Program-made: the position numbers and the translations under genes
In this document: piece by piece, positions 9,100 through 21,039 of the stretch
Numbering within the stretch: the first letter of the stretch is position 1
Layout: each line of letters opens with the position of its first letter
Notes under the pieces: generated by a model
The model's database searches: none
What the model saw: the letters and a program-made list of their open reading frames with translations, nothing else
What the model was told of the DNA's origin: nothing
Assembly (NCBI RefSeq): GCF_037126465.1
Contig: NC_088206.1
Span: forward strand, 29,514,790 to 29,578,789
Direction: 5' to 3'
Origin: Ornithodoros turicata
Taxonomy: Eukaryota > Arthropoda > Arachnida > Ixodida > Argasidae
Length of the DNA stretch: 64,000 bases

Positions 9100-10870
9100 T
9101 TTGTGTTGGGAGTCTGCGTCTGCGTGGGATATTTACGAGTGAATGCTAATTGATGTTATGCTCTTTTCCAGGTTACAAACGTGGTAACACAATCTTATGC
9201 AGTGTGCTGACCAACTTCGAGGGCTGGGATCCAGCGCAGTGCTACCTCATTTTCGCCGTTCTGCGTGCAACTACAACAGAGATCAGATATGTTGGACGGA
9301 ATACCCGTGCGTTTGACTTCGAGTATTCGCGAGTGACTGTCTGCTGTGTCCTTCAGTTCCATTTTGTATACCTGCAAGGCCACACTGCCGGAACAAGGGA
9401 CCGAGTCTGGCGCAAAGTGGCAGGCCGTTGAGCAGACAACGTTATGCATTGAAACAAAGACTTTGACCATCGTTTCACGATGGAAAGTAATGGACCATTT
9501 CCACGTTCGCGTCTCCCGTGGCGGTGGTTTCCATGCCAGCAATCATGGCTACCGTTCCTCAAACTCTAAAGAGACAGGAAGACTGACTGAAGGAAGGAAG
9601 ACATATATGACAAAGTGTCTTTAAGCGTGGTTAAACTGGTTGGTTAAACTGGTTAACTCTTGTATGACAATATCGTTTGGTCCGAAACCTTGTATGATTA
9701 TACAGAGTCTCGAACATACTTTGTTCAATCATCGCTGGAGTAACACCTGATACCCTTATACCCTGATGTATGGCACACGTCAGCTTGCCGAACAACATGA
9801 TGAGAGAGAGAGAGAGATTATGCGTTTAATGGCGTTCAATGGCATGATGATATGGAACAGTATGACATGGAAGGTGGAATGGCACTTGCTATAGAGTTTT
9901 AGGAGGGGTATTACAGTGGCAATTTTCCATGCAGGTGGTAAAGTGCCCTGTATCCAAACATGGTTGAAAAAGTTGAGTAAACAGTTTTTTGAAGTCAGAC
10001 AGGTGGTCGAGCATGGAATATGTAACTCGATCTCGGTCTGGAGCAGTTGCTTTTGCAGCTAATGCATGCTTTTCCATGGTGAATGCTTGAAATGCTTTGG
10101 CAAGTCCTGTCGAGGCACACTTCGACTGCTACTACCTCCAAGTCTATAACAACTGGAAAGTGTTTAGCAGGTATGCACTGCACTGTATTTTTCAAAAAAG
10201 GCAGTGTACATCATCAATGTTACTGTAGAGGCCTCGACAGTTCCACCTGTCCCATAATTAGGATGGAAATAAGGAAGAGCAAAGGGACTCTGCACATTGT
10301 GTGTTAAGGGGGTGTGATCGTTGGCGGGGGAAGCCTCTGTTTCTCCTTTGATCTTTTAGACCCTCCTCGATCTCTGTTTCGGAGCACTGCAGTAGTTCCT
10401 AACAAGATATAACACCTCTGACTCTTGAGCGTGCGGTGCGCGGTCACTGAAACAAGAATATCACCAATTTTCTTTACTGGCAGCAGTGCTGAGCTCTGCT
10501 GCCTGCAACGGGGAACGGAGATACACTAGCTAGAAGTTTTGAATGATCTTCAGCCTGAAGGATGAGTATCTTTGGGAACCATGGTTCTGGAGTGGAATTG
10601 CAATGTTTGCACTTCGGTGCGGTGTCTTTTGTGGCGCCGATCATGTTTTTTAAAGTTTGTGGAATCTATAAAGTGGAGGATGTGGTTCGGTGCAGCAGGT
10701 GCAAAACGAGCCCAACGAGGGAACGCGTCCCACACGTTAACACTGCCTCTGCAATGCAGTTTTCTAAAGGAAGAAGTACTGCCCAAGGTTGACCCTTGCC
10801 GCCAAAGAAGGTGAAGAGGAAGGAGTAGGCGGGAGGAGAGAGAGAAAAAAAAAGAAATGAAAAGAGGTGG
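9100..10870. other. No recognisable gene
   Basis: There are only short frames without domains. The stretch contains a GA microsatellite at about 9803-9815, followed by TTATGCGTTTAATGGCG. A related GA plus TTATGGGTTTAATGG string occurs near 30670-30700, so this may be the end of a dispersed repeat. Nothing else can be supported. Confidence 0.4.
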
Positions 10871-11084
10871 CGACTAGCTGAATAGTCCTGGCCGGGCCTT
10901 CCGGACCACTCGTCTATGGCAAGCAGGGGCCAAAGTGATGTGTTGTTTTCCCAGAGGGGCCCCGAAGGGTCCAAAACACCTCTGGGTCCACTCAACCACC
11001 AGGATCTCCCTTTCCCGAGACACGGGAAAGCCACACATAGCTATACGTGGGGGTCTACGACTCCCACGGTGACCCAACCGCAGT

Positions 11085-11822
11085 GTGGGAGCGGGCTACT
11101 GCGACAGGCACTGCCTGCCGGGCGATGGGGGCGCCAAGTTCCCACGACAATTCCACTGGAGGATCGTGTGGTCCATCATGAGAACAGAACTGAGAAAAAG
11201 TGTGTACAATAATTTGTTATGCCAACTAGAAAGAATGCTTGCGTTCCGGGCTTTTCTTCTGGCCTCCGCCAAATCGTTCTCCGATACCTCGGGGAAAGAA
11301 CCACTCTCCTTTTGCGGGGGTCCTTTTGCGTGCTCCCCAGGGGAGCTCCGAGCTCGAATCATCATCACACTCATGGAGTGTGATGACACGGGTAGGACTG
11401 CTGTCGCAGTCATCATGGGGCCTCGTTTTTACCCAGTCTTCACTTGCTGTTGGTTGTTGGCGCCATCTTTGGTTTCTGTTGAAGCACTGCCAAGAAGGAT
11501 TGATGTGTCATGAAATCTTTTCCTTGCTTCTTTCCTTTCCTTTAGTGTCATGGCCCTGCTGGCAACAACGAGCACAGCATGACGACCCACGGCAGGCATC
11601 AGCAGTGTGCCCAAAACGGTTGCACTTAAAGCAACGAGGGTTCGGGATATACTCTGCATGTAGAGGACGATGGTCTTCCTCTACATGAGTCCCGACCGGC
11701 GATGATGGTATGCCACGGAGAGGCGATGACGGTGACCCATCTCCATGGCCGCGCCGGTGGAAAAGTTGCGGAAATTGCGTGTATGCGGTCAAATAGTGCA
11801 ATGGGACACAGAAAATACACAT
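11085..11822 (-). pseudogene. ORF1 (Gag-like) with zinc knuckle plus start of ORF2, I-like element
   Basis: From 11822 downward the frame reads ...EYIPNPRCFKCNRFGHTADACRG, a CX2CX4HX4C knuckle after the IPNP motif typical of I-type ORF1 proteins. A second knuckle (CARCCQQGH) lacks its last Cys. The protein continues in shifted frames (11429-11659 and 11096-11416). Near 11150-11170 a frame reads TILQWNCRG, the usual endonuclease start of ORF2, and similarity ends soon after. ORF1 would bind element RNA. The copy is therefore a frameshifted fragment covering the ORF1/ORF2 junction and truncated at its 3' side. Confidence 0.7.
11659..11755 (-). repeat. 97-bp block, inverted partner of 40064-40160
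   Basis: The reverse complement of this block matches 40064-40160 with only a handful of differences by eye. It encodes RGHGDGSPSSPLRGIPSSPVG in the ORF1 frame just before the zinc knuckle, so both copies are parts of ORF1 of one I-like family in opposite orientations. Confidence 0.8.
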
Positions 11823-11829
11823 TAGTGTT

Positions 11830-12700
11830 GCATAAGCTGTGGAATGAGCGAAGGGTATCGAACATAAGCAAACAATCAGCGCTAGAGGGTGAGGCTAGAC
11901 GTCTATAGAAATGACCAAGAAGCTGCGGAGGGGTTTAGCGTGCGTTTCCTTTGTTTTTCAGCCTCAGATGAGCCCCGGCATTACAACTTCCATAGGACAT
12001 ATTTGGCTGCTTTAATGCATGTGGTCAAAGTGCACCAGGTCTAAGTGAACGCATCTGGTGTGGTGTGTGTAGCGTTGTGTTGTGCTACGTGTGTCTACGT
12101 CATCCAGCTACGCGTAGAAGTTTGGGTAAGCAGTGTATAAATTCTTTCTCAGCGGTACTTTGGTGTGCGGTACTGGGACAGCCTCAAACAACGGTGGGTT
12201 GCACCTGTGGCCAATACTGGTATACGCGGAAAGGTGGCCCTAACTGACTGCTGAGAGTGAAGAGGAGAGTTCTCAATCCGTCGTAGAGTGCCACGGCACA
12301 ACGTCCTTCCCCCCTCCCCTTCATACACAGAGTTGGAGAATTCCTTGTTGTGGCGTTGTAAGACAATTTTTTTACTGGATGTTCATGATCACAAGCATTA
12401 GAAACGCGGCTCTTAAGATACCCCTCGAAACGTTCCCCTTAAGTGTCAGCTGGGCAGACTTTCCGGAGTGGGCCTCCCCCATCCCCCAGGAAAGTTCTGG
12501 GGCGCTCAGGACCCCAAGCTCACTCTCCCGGCAGTCAGCACTAACACGGTGATATAGAACACCAGGAAGACAAAACACGGACACAGAAAAGCACACAGGA
12601 GACGAGTACTGCTCTCCCCGATTTTCCACGTTAGTTGCCATTCCTGGCCTTTTGGATAAACTTTTACTGATGTTGGTTACTGTAAAATTGTAGCTACCTT
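11830..12700. other. No recognisable gene
   Basis: I see no convincing frame, repeat or RNA gene. The gag and LTR of the following Ty3/gypsy remnant could be expected here, but no LTR pair or zinc knuckle can be pointed to. Confidence 0.4.
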
Positions 12701-12703
12701 AGA

Positions 12704-15035
12704 ATGCAAGGGTATCTAGACGCGTTTCGCGAACGATATTGCTGTGCCTTCCGGTATACGGCCACCCGATACCCAGGACATACACCTCCCTTACTGTTGG
12801 TACAATTTCAATTTGGGCGCCTCCTCCCGCAAGTGTACCCCGCCCTGCGAATGGCCGGGAAACGCCACAGGGCGACTCGCGACTCCCGAGGATGTTTCCC
12901 GAGTCGCCTTTTCTACATCATCGACCGGAAGTCGAAGACCAGACTGCTGGTCGACACCGGCGCCGTGGTGAGCGTCCTCCCAGCAACGGCGGCGCGACGT
13001 CGTCACAATCCAATTTGGCACCTCGCTGCGGTTAACAACACCGGTATTCCAGTCTTTGGCCAGAGGTCGCTTACATTGACCCTCGGGCTCCGTCGCCATT
13101 CACATGGCTTTTCACCATCGCATCGGTGAATCAAGCAATTCTTGGGGCTGACTTTCTTGAGCATTTCTCTCTCATGGTAGATGTTGCTCGCCGCCAGCTC
13201 ATCGATTCTTCCACCTCACTCGCGATCAATGGAATCAGCGCCAGCTCACACGTCGAGTTCGGGACCAAGCCGCTATCAGCTCTTCAGTCCCCGTACGCGG
13301 CCATCCTAAAGAAATTTCCTTCCCTCACCCAGCCTTGCGATTGGTCCCGGCCTGTCAAGCACGACGTTATCCATCGTATAATCACAAATGGTCAACCCGT
13401 CTACTCGGTACCGCCGCCTTGCCCCAGAGAAGGTCACGATCGCCAAGCAAGAATTTCAATGACACAAATTCACATGATCAATATGGGAGTAGTTCATCCA
13501 TCATCCAACAATTGGCCGTCCCCATTACATATGGTTCCCAAGAAGACCGGGGACTGGCGACCATGCGGGGACTATCGGGCACTAAACTTGATCACCGTCC
13601 CCGATCGATACCCGCTACCGAACATCTAAGACTTCGCCGTCAACTTGGAAGGAGCCACCACCTTTTCAAAAATTGATACCAAGCGTATCACCAGATCCCC
13701 ATGCATCCGGATGACATTCACAAACCAGCAGTAACAACGCCTTTCAACGAGTTTCTCCGGATGCATGTCGGGCTTAAGAACGCTGGCCAGACCTTCCAGC
13801 GATTTATTGACACCGTCATCCGTGGCCTTCCTTTTGTCTTTGCATACATGGACGATCTGCTCGTCGCCAGCGCATCTCCCGAGCAGCATCGCATCCATTT
13901 CCGCCAGCTCTTCTCACGCCTCGAAGATCACGTCATTATCATCACACACTCAGAAATGCGAATTTGGCGTTGACTGTCCCGAATTCCTGGGCCATCATCT
14001 CGACCAACACGGCATCAGGCCGTTGCCATCGAAAGTCGGGATCGTGCCGGATTTTCCCCAGCCTCAGACGTTCCGTCAGCTACGCCGATATATTGTGCTG
14101 ATAAACTTTTATCGGTGATTTATCCCCCATTGTGCATCAGTTTTGGCTCCACTAGAGGCCCTCTTTGCACCTCCCGTCACCCCAACATCTCCTCTACTTT
14201 TCAATGGACAGAAGACGCAGAGCGAGCTTTCAACGAATCCAAGGACGCTCTCGCCAACGCGGTGTTTCCGATTCACCGCACCACGATGCACCCACCTCTC
14301 TCGCTGTCGACGCGTCAAGTACAGCGGTTGGTGCCGTTCTTCAGCAGCTCATCGAACGGGAATGGCAGCCAATCGCATTCTTTTCCACCAAGCTTACCGC
14401 AACTCAACGTTATAGTGTCTTCGGCTGAGAGCTGCTAGCCGCCTTCTCGGCCGTTAAGCACTTTCGCTACTTCCTGGAAGGACGACCTTTTACCCTGTAT
14501 ACTGAACACCTGCCGCTCGTCTATGCCTTTCGTGCCGCCGGTCAGCAGCACTCGCTACGTGAGATCTGCCATCTGCCGTTTCTCGCCGAGTTCCCGGTGA
14601 CGTTGGAGCACGTCAGCGGCCAGCATAACATCCCCGCGGACGTTTTCAGCTGTGTGTCCGCCTTCCCGCCTCCCATGTTCTCCATGGACAGTCTTGCGAA
14701 AGCCCAGCAATCCGACGATGAGCTGAAGCTGTTGCGCCAGTTCAACACGTCATCACTACGTCTCAAGGACATCACCCTTCCTGGCAGTTCTTTGACCATT
14801 ACCTGTGACGAGTCCACCGGCACTCTGCGACCCTACATTCCCAAGGCCCTTCGCCATCTCGCTTTTAGAGCCCTTCTTGAGGTTGCCCACCCTGGAATCC
14901 GCGCCACAAGGAAGTTAAAATCCGCCCGCTATGTGTGGCCCTGCATGTCTAAAGACATTCACTTATGGGCCTCTCGGTGTATTCCGTGCCAGCGTGCCAA
15001 GATCAACCGTCACACACGTTCTCCACCGGCCCGAG
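12704..15035 (+). pseudogene. Degenerate Ty3/gypsy pol (protease, RT, RNase H, N-terminal integrase)
   Basis: Domains appear in order but in all three frames. Protease: LLVDTGAVVSVLPA near 12950-12990, then [12 protein letters not shown] at 13136-13171. [19 protein letters not shown] at about 13540-13590, a stop at 13627-13629 followed in frame by DFAVNLEGATTFSKID, then a shift to FAYMDDLLVAS at about 13840-13870. RNase H: VDASSTAVGAVL near 14310, a stop at 14427-14429, then TLYTEHLPLVYA near 14495. Integrase zinc region: VAHPGIRATRKLKSARYVWP and CIPCQRAKINRHTRS up to about 15030. No LTRs are visible. At about 15036 the catalytic core is replaced by MITE sequence. It is not closely related to the intact element at 4.3-8.7 kb (YMDD against YLDD, with different flanking residues). 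Confidence 0.85.
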
Positions 15036-15203
15036 AGACGGGGGGAGGCGCATGCCTTTTTGTGGCAATTTGGATATATGGTAATTGCCACAAAAAGGCG
15101 TATGCTCCCCCTTCTCCTCGAATGAAAAGCGAAAGCGATAACCCTATCGTTCGCGACAATGATTGGCGCACTACGTGCTATGCGGTGAAATTATTTCGGT
15201 GTA
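15036..15203 (+). mobile_element. Right half of a palindromic MITE
   Basis: The segment holds a central inverted repeat (GCCTTTTTGTGGCAATT / AATTGCCACAAAAAGGC), a GATAACCCTATCGTTCG-like stretch and the end TGCTATGCGGTGAAATT...GTGTA. These parts line up with the right half of the complete MITE at 27606-27855. The left arm beyond the centre is missing. It interrupts the integrase of the Ty3/gypsy remnant, so it arrived after that element. Confidence 0.75.
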
Positions 15204-18200
15204 ATGGGGAGCCGTACGGGGTCAACTGAAAAATGTACGGTACATGCGGAGAGAGTGGAAGAATGTCGCACGCGCCCAAATTGCAACTGCGCCCATACCA
15301 AGGGAATACCACTTTTGTAGCAGAATAAATTTGGATCTTAAGCAAGCAGAGGCACTAGCCTCGTTTTGTTTAACCTACGATACTCTTGCAGAAAAGTTGA
15401 GGAGACAGCAAGACACATGAAACTTTCCAAGGTCGAACTTTCCATCTCGAAGATGGGGGCCAGTTTAAGCGGGGTCCTGGATGCTGAAGTTGGTGATGTA
15501 TGGAGCAGCAGGGCCGACGCGATTGTGAGCGTCCTGAATGTGAGTTGCTGTGTAATCACTGTAATGAATGTATGTGCACATATCGCGCCTGTATTAGTGG
15601 AATATCGCGAGTTACTCATGCTCCAGGGCCCCGCTAATGAAGGCCATGGCTCGCTTCTGTACTTTTCCCATCCATGCTGCCACATATTTTGGATTACGGA
15701 GACCGCTGCATCATTTGTATACCATAAATATTCGGAATGTGCGCTTCAACTCGATGTTTTTTTTTCGCGCACGGTAGCGTGAAAATATGGACGAAATTCT
15801 GGGTAAACCACTGCTCCTAGCAGATCGTGCGGAGGCTCTCCTCATAGTGGTTACCGATTATGACATGGTCGACATTATCTAGTGGGTCGTTACGCAGTTA
15901 CGCGGTCTACGTCAGGAGGCCGGTAGTCTATTCGTCTTCGTTACCTCGTGTTATAGAAATGCATTGTCTGTATGTGTATGGTCTCCACATTTTTATGAAT
16001 AGAAGCAAATAACTTTCAGGATGTGCAAAAGATGATACAGGCAGTGAAAGGGCCTGCCGTCGGAGTAATACCAGAACCGGGCACTGTCAGTGGAGACCTC
16101 GGAGTTCATCATACACTCTCGCGACTTTTGCGGTGAGCGTCTCATCGAACGCAGGTAATCGAATCAGGGACCGCCGTTTCGCTTGTTATTTTGTCCGAAA
16201 CATTTTATCTGTTGCAGATGCATGCTCTCCCTTCATGCTCTCGGCTGAAACCATGACAATGTAATGTTAAAAGGGCTCTAAAGCAGTGGGCGTTGCTGGG
16301 TCTCAATGGGCTTTGGAAGTAGGCATATTACTGCACTTGCAGCTGGGTACAGCGTCTAACGTGTACGTTTGTTTCATTCTGAAGGGTACGCCGTTGCAAT
16401 GATTCACTGCCAGCGGACGTAACACGCATGCGCAACTCTAAACGCAGCAGTGAAACCGAGCCTTAACAACTGTGCGCTATATCGCGATACGCGCCGATTG
16501 TGTGGTGTGTGTGTAATGTGTGTAATGATTCACATCAAAATGACACTCCAACTCCGACACAAGGGTACGTCGTAATGACAAAATGCCCAATCTATCAATA
16601 AGAGACTTTCGTGAGTCGTGACGCGTGGTCGTGACGTCGCCCACCTCTTACCGAATAAGTAGCGTTTCTAGATGTACTCGGGTACAGCCGACTGACTGCA
16701 TTGTTACTGACAAAAGTCTTGTCTTGTTGAATGGCTGTATTAGCGAAAGCTTCCGCTGCTATACAGATGCGCCCCAGCGAGGTGTGTATTCCTATACGCG
16801 TCACAGCCAAGTCGGAGCTCCCCTTGCACCGCGTTGATTCCATAAAGAAATGCAGGAAGAAGACGAAGGAATGTGTTTCCTTCGAATTATAAAACATCAA
16901 CGGAACCTGCAAACTGCTGCTGCTGCCGGTGGGAACCTGCTTTAATTACAAACTGCACAATGGGTGAATTTCCTTCCTTTCCAATTATTCCCGTAATCAC
17001 GGAATATTTCATAACGCGATGATATATTTGTACAGACCATATGAACCCGATATGCAGAGGGATATGGAGGAACAGTTGCTCGCCGTCGAAGCACTGAAGC
17101 TTACCACGACAAGCAGTTTTCGGCCACCAATAAAAATGGCGAATTTTCGGATGCATGAATGTACTGCAATAATATTTTTGCACCCCAATGCCTGAAATGA
17201 CATGCATATCTCACAACCATGGCTAGGTAAAAAGATGCTCTAAAAGTTGCCGAAAGATACAGACACTTATGCTATATAAACACCATAAATATGCCCTGTA
17301 ATGTAAAATGGATCATGAGCACGGAATTTTCTTGTAAATTCAAAGAAGCGTCCACCATATACGGCCATTTCGCGTTCCTAATATGTTCTACGCTGTAGGC
17401 TTTGAACATGTCTTCTACACATGATTCGTATTCGGCACACGAGCGAGCTTGCGGCGTCGATGTCGCTCCCATATGCTGGAGCACGGAACACTGTTGTGTG
17501 CTGCCTATGTACTGAGCAGCGGCAGCCTATGTACTAGAGAAGGGTGACTGGTTGGTACGTTATCGCCTCTGCGTAGGACACATGGTGGTTCTGCACAATG
17601 CGCAAAGTTCTGCTTGTGTTTTGCGCGTACGACCACGCGGAGGTAGCGTACGACCCAGTGAACCACTAATGTTCCCGAATATCTCAATCTGAATGCCCGA
17701 ATACCTGCACACAGATGTGATATCTGTGGGATGTCCCAGAGTGAAACCCGCGTTTGTTTTACCTATAGTGACTAACAGATGTCTGCAGGATACCGCGCAT
17801 TGTGTGTTCGAAAGGAAGCAGTCTGCATCACTAGTGTGGAGAAAAGAAGGACTGAAAGCGGGTATAAGTAATAGCGTTACTCAGAACAAGTGAGCCACGT
17901 TAGGTTAACTAAAAGAAAAAATGGAAAGTGCATGCAGGTCAGCTGGCCACCAGCTCCTCTTGTTCTTCAACCTTTCTCCTGTCCTTTTTTTCTTTTTCTT
18001 TCTTTCTTTCTATTTCTTCATGGTCAACCAAACGACATGTTTGATTGGTGCAGGCATCGCAAAGGCGAACGTTGGAATGTACAGCCCGCAAATCTCACTT
18101 GTTTTGAGACGAGTGGCGTTCATCCAGAAACAGTGATACTGGAAAAAGCTTCGTTTACAAAAACAGGAAGGGTGAGTGTCAGTGCTGTCAGATCATCATT

Positions 18201-18290
18201 GTTCATAACTGACCAAAAGTACAGCGTTGCTTCCTTTGTTTTCCTCTATGAAGTATAAATTTTATTGTAAGTGATTTTTTGCTGGCGTAT
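15204..18290. other. No recognisable gene
   Basis: AT-rich to neutral sequence with only short frames and no domain. There is a GT-rich microsatellite-like stretch near 16500-16525 and a CT-rich low-complexity stretch near 17965-18015. Confidence 0.4.
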
Positions 18291-18293
18291 GCT

Positions 18294-18618
18294 AGAATCT
18301 GCTATTGCGCCACTTAATCTTCCGTTAATCTTCCTCAAAGGTTTGTAAAGTGAGGTCCCATGGATATCCAGACAACTGGGCAGTCTTGTCTGCGGAGGCG
18401 GCAAAGGGATAGAAGTTAAGAGGGGGCGACTGACATATATGGAGACACTCCAAGACATGGTGGGCGAATGTACCCGAATGTACGAATGGACCCATGATAG
18501 GCTGTCAACATCTCTAAAAAAAGTTTTAAATCCTTGAAAACTGCAGTAAGGGCTCATCGACCAGTAGGAGGGCTCGGTGGAGTGCTAAATTGTGTTGATA
18601 AAACTCATGAAAATGAGA
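18294..18618 (+). repeat. Local dispersed repeat, copy A
   Basis: It begins AGAATCTGCTATTG and ends TGATAAAACTCATGAAAATG. Internal landmarks are CTTCCTCAAAGGTTTGTAAA, GGATATCCAGACAACTGG and GGGGGCGACTGACATATATG. The same landmarks in the same order occur at 22222-22338 and 22448-22739. The three direct copies flank the BEL/Pao pol fragments. Confidence 0.75.
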
Positions 18619-18782
18619 CGTAAAATATACCATGTATCAGAAATGTATCCGTTATCCGATTTAACTCTCCTTCCTCTTTATAGTGAAACCCCCCGCATTA
18701 AAATCTGCGCGGTGGTTACCGAGAAAAAGCGTAAAATATGTTCCATAGGAAATACATTGGGTATGAGCTGGTATGCCCTCCT

Positions 18783-18897
18783 GCGAAATGTACACTGCTT
18801 CCTGTTGCAACATGAGCACAAGTGTCTTTCCGTGAAACCATGAAATTCAACGACATGCACCTTAGTACGCTGGTCGACCTCTCCGTTGCCAAACGAC
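18783..18897 (+). repeat. 115-bp direct repeat, left copy
   Basis: The stretch CACTGCTTCCTGTTGCAACATG through CGCTGGTCGACCTCTCCGTTG recurs 356 bp downstream at 19139-19253 with about 10% differences by eye. I recognise no function. Confidence 0.75.
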
Positions 18898-19138
18898 CAA
18901 CCACCCTTTTTCTACCCCTATGTCAGGGTGGGAAGAGGATACGGCGTTCGACATGGCGCCGCCTGGGACGATGTGAATATCGAAATTATATATTATAAGT
19001 CCGTTACTCACCAGCGGGAAGCTCTGGGACGAATGTGTCTGTTCTGGAAAGGTGTAGAAAATAATGTCCATTTACGAAACGTATTTCTTATACATTAAAC
19101 CGCGGTTATACATTACGAGAGACAAGCGACTCAATCGA

Positions 19139-19253
19139 GCGAAAGGCGCACTGCTTTCTGTTGCAACATGAGCATAAGCGTCTTTCCGTGAAACCATGAA
19201 ATTCACCGACATGTACCTTGGGACGCTGGTCGACCTTTCCGTTGTCGAACGAT
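19139..19253 (+). repeat. 115-bp direct repeat, right copy
   Basis: This is the partner of 18783-18897, again containing CTGTTGCAACATGAGCA and TTTCCGTGAAACCATGAAATTC. It ends shortly before the BEL/Pao RT fragment. Confidence 0.75.
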
Positions 19254-19334
19254 GATATGCGATGATATGTTAGATAGAACAATGATCTGATAGAGACATC
19301 CGCGAGCACCTAAAAGAAGGGTTCGCAGAAGTTG

Positions 19335-19905
19335 ATGATGAAACGTTGGAATCCAATGGACTTCTATATGCCACATCAAGCAGTAATACGAAATGACAAA
19401 CAAACAACGCGTCTAAGGATTGTTTCTGAAACATCGGCCAAAGCAGAAGGACAACTTGCACTGAACGATACACCGTCTGCAGGATCGAGTTTGAATCCCG
19501 ACCTTGCCAGGTTGCTACTGCGATTTCGAATGTATAACGTCGCACCTCCCTCCGGTAGAGAGAAGGCATTTCTACAGGTGTCACTCAGCAAAGGCGACAG
19601 ACACGCTTTTAGTTTGAATTGGCACGAGTCACATTGGCACCTCATCCTGGCAAGGATCTCCCAAAGTTAGTGATATGGAGATGACAAGAGTTCCCTCTGG
19701 AATGACATCAAGCCCGTTTCATTTGGCAGCTACCATTCGACATCGTTACGGGATGATGACGGATAACTACGCACTCTCAAGTAGAATACTGAGTGAGAGG
19801 TTCTACGTTGACGACTTGGACACTAGTGCTGACTACGTAAAAGATGCTAAAAGCACTCATGACTATATTAGTTCGCGGACCTGCGTCCAGCCGCTACGAC
19901 TTAGT
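19335..19905 (+). pseudogene. BEL/Pao reverse transcriptase fragment
   Basis: The first part (frame of 19332) reads YMPHQAVIRND, TTRLRIVSETSAKAEG, SLNPDLARLLLRFR and EKAFLQVSL. After a frame change at about 19660 it continues VPSGMTSSPFHLAATIRH and FYVDDLDTSADYVKDA, with the catalytic YVDD at about 19805-19816. This motif series is characteristic of BEL/Pao RTs. In the FDASS motif the residues read SETSA, so one conserved Asp-containing position is altered. The frame ends soon after 19900, and no RNase H follows. The integrase fragment at 21.0-22.0 kb is in the same orientation and may be the same element. Confidence 0.8.
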
Positions 19906-21035
19906 CCCCGCAGGCGCACGTTGCCGCCACTATATCCATCGCTAAGCATAGTGCTTCTGATTTAGTGTTTTATTAGTGTGATTTGTCATGTGTGTTGCAC
20001 AGTTTCCCGCTGTCTGTTTAAGGAAATGCCTTTTCAGGCGCTCACGGCTTGGGGTTGTCCTCTTACCGTGTACCCTTTTCCTACTCCCGGATACAGAAAC
20101 ATCGTCCACAATGGACGGCTCTGGAGTCCCGCGCCTATCCCGGCCGTTCCGACTCTCGCTCCGGCTCTCGTGGGGACCCTCGTCCCAGTTCGGGTTCCGC
20201 TTCTGCCCAGCAGCGCTACTCAGTGGCCACCTGGACTATAGTTTACAATGGCCAGCCAGTTTCCTGGGCGCAGAGCTCACGCTAGAGCAACGAGCCCCGA
20301 CGCCTAAGGGGTGATGAATTGGCACGGACTCCAGCTCCCCTTGTTGGCCACACTCTCGCGGAACGACACCCTGTCGGCCCGCTTCAGCCCCTGGCGGCAG
20401 AAGAAAGGAGGCTTTAATGCCGCCCCTTCTGCTTGGTCCCCGAGGTGAATCAAACTGCACATAGCCGTGTTTCCCACCACCGAGCCCGGACCTAGGCCGC
20501 CCGCACCATGAACGATATCAACGCTGCCCTCCCACTATAAGACGGCTTAGGCCAGAGTTGCTGGATGATCCCGTGCTGCCTCACGGACCTGCTGTACTGC
20601 AGGGACCTGCTCCATCCCCAGGACCACCTCCTCCACCGGCCCAAGGAGGTGACCTCCAATCCTCCCTTACAGTCTCCCCACAGATATCTTATCAGCTAGA
20701 TATGGGGGCATCCCGAGCTGCGAACTTCGGGGCGTAACTGCTTGTTATTCAAGGCAAGAAGCCTCACTTTGGGGGCATTCTTCGCTGTGGCAGAACAGCG
20801 GTAGGAAGGGTTCGTTCGGAGGTAAAATAGACCTTGCATGTTGCTTGATTTAATCTGTTGTGTTACTTGTTCTTTCGCGCGCGGTGCCCCAAGGTTGTGG
20901 GAACTAGGTTTCTAGAGTACGGTAGAGGGTGTTATCTATTTAGAGTTAGAGGGGTGACCCTCGTTATGAAGGTGGTGTTTTTTGCTAGGCGCTGCCAGGG
21001 CGGCTCTCGTCCCGCTTCAAAGGCTAGAGGCTGTA
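19906..21035. other. Unassigned insert between the BEL/Pao RT and integrase pieces
   Basis: This is the place where BEL/Pao RNase H should be, but no frame shows it. From about 20040 to 20700 the sequence is clearly GC-richer than its surroundings. A short plus-strand frame there (20049-20285) is rich in Arg and Ser (SDSRSGSRGDPRPSSGSAS). It could be foreign gag or host sequence inserted into the element. I cannot tell which. Confidence 0.4.
20688..20762 (+). repeat. 75-bp repeat shared with 34331-34405
   Basis: AGATATCTTATCAGCTAGA, then ATGGGGGCATCCCGAGCTGCGAAC and GGGGCGTAACTGCTTGTTAT, line up with 34331-34405 in the same orientation at roughly 80% identity by eye. It may be an LTR or leader fragment of the BEL/Pao family. 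That is a guess from its position. Confidence 0.65.
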
Positions 21036-21039
21036 CTTG

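Noticed and set aside
20236..20460. Viral glycoprotein or foreign gene in the GC-rich insert at 20.0-20.7 kb
   Set aside because: No recognisable motif; composition alone is not enough, so it is reported only as an unassigned insert.
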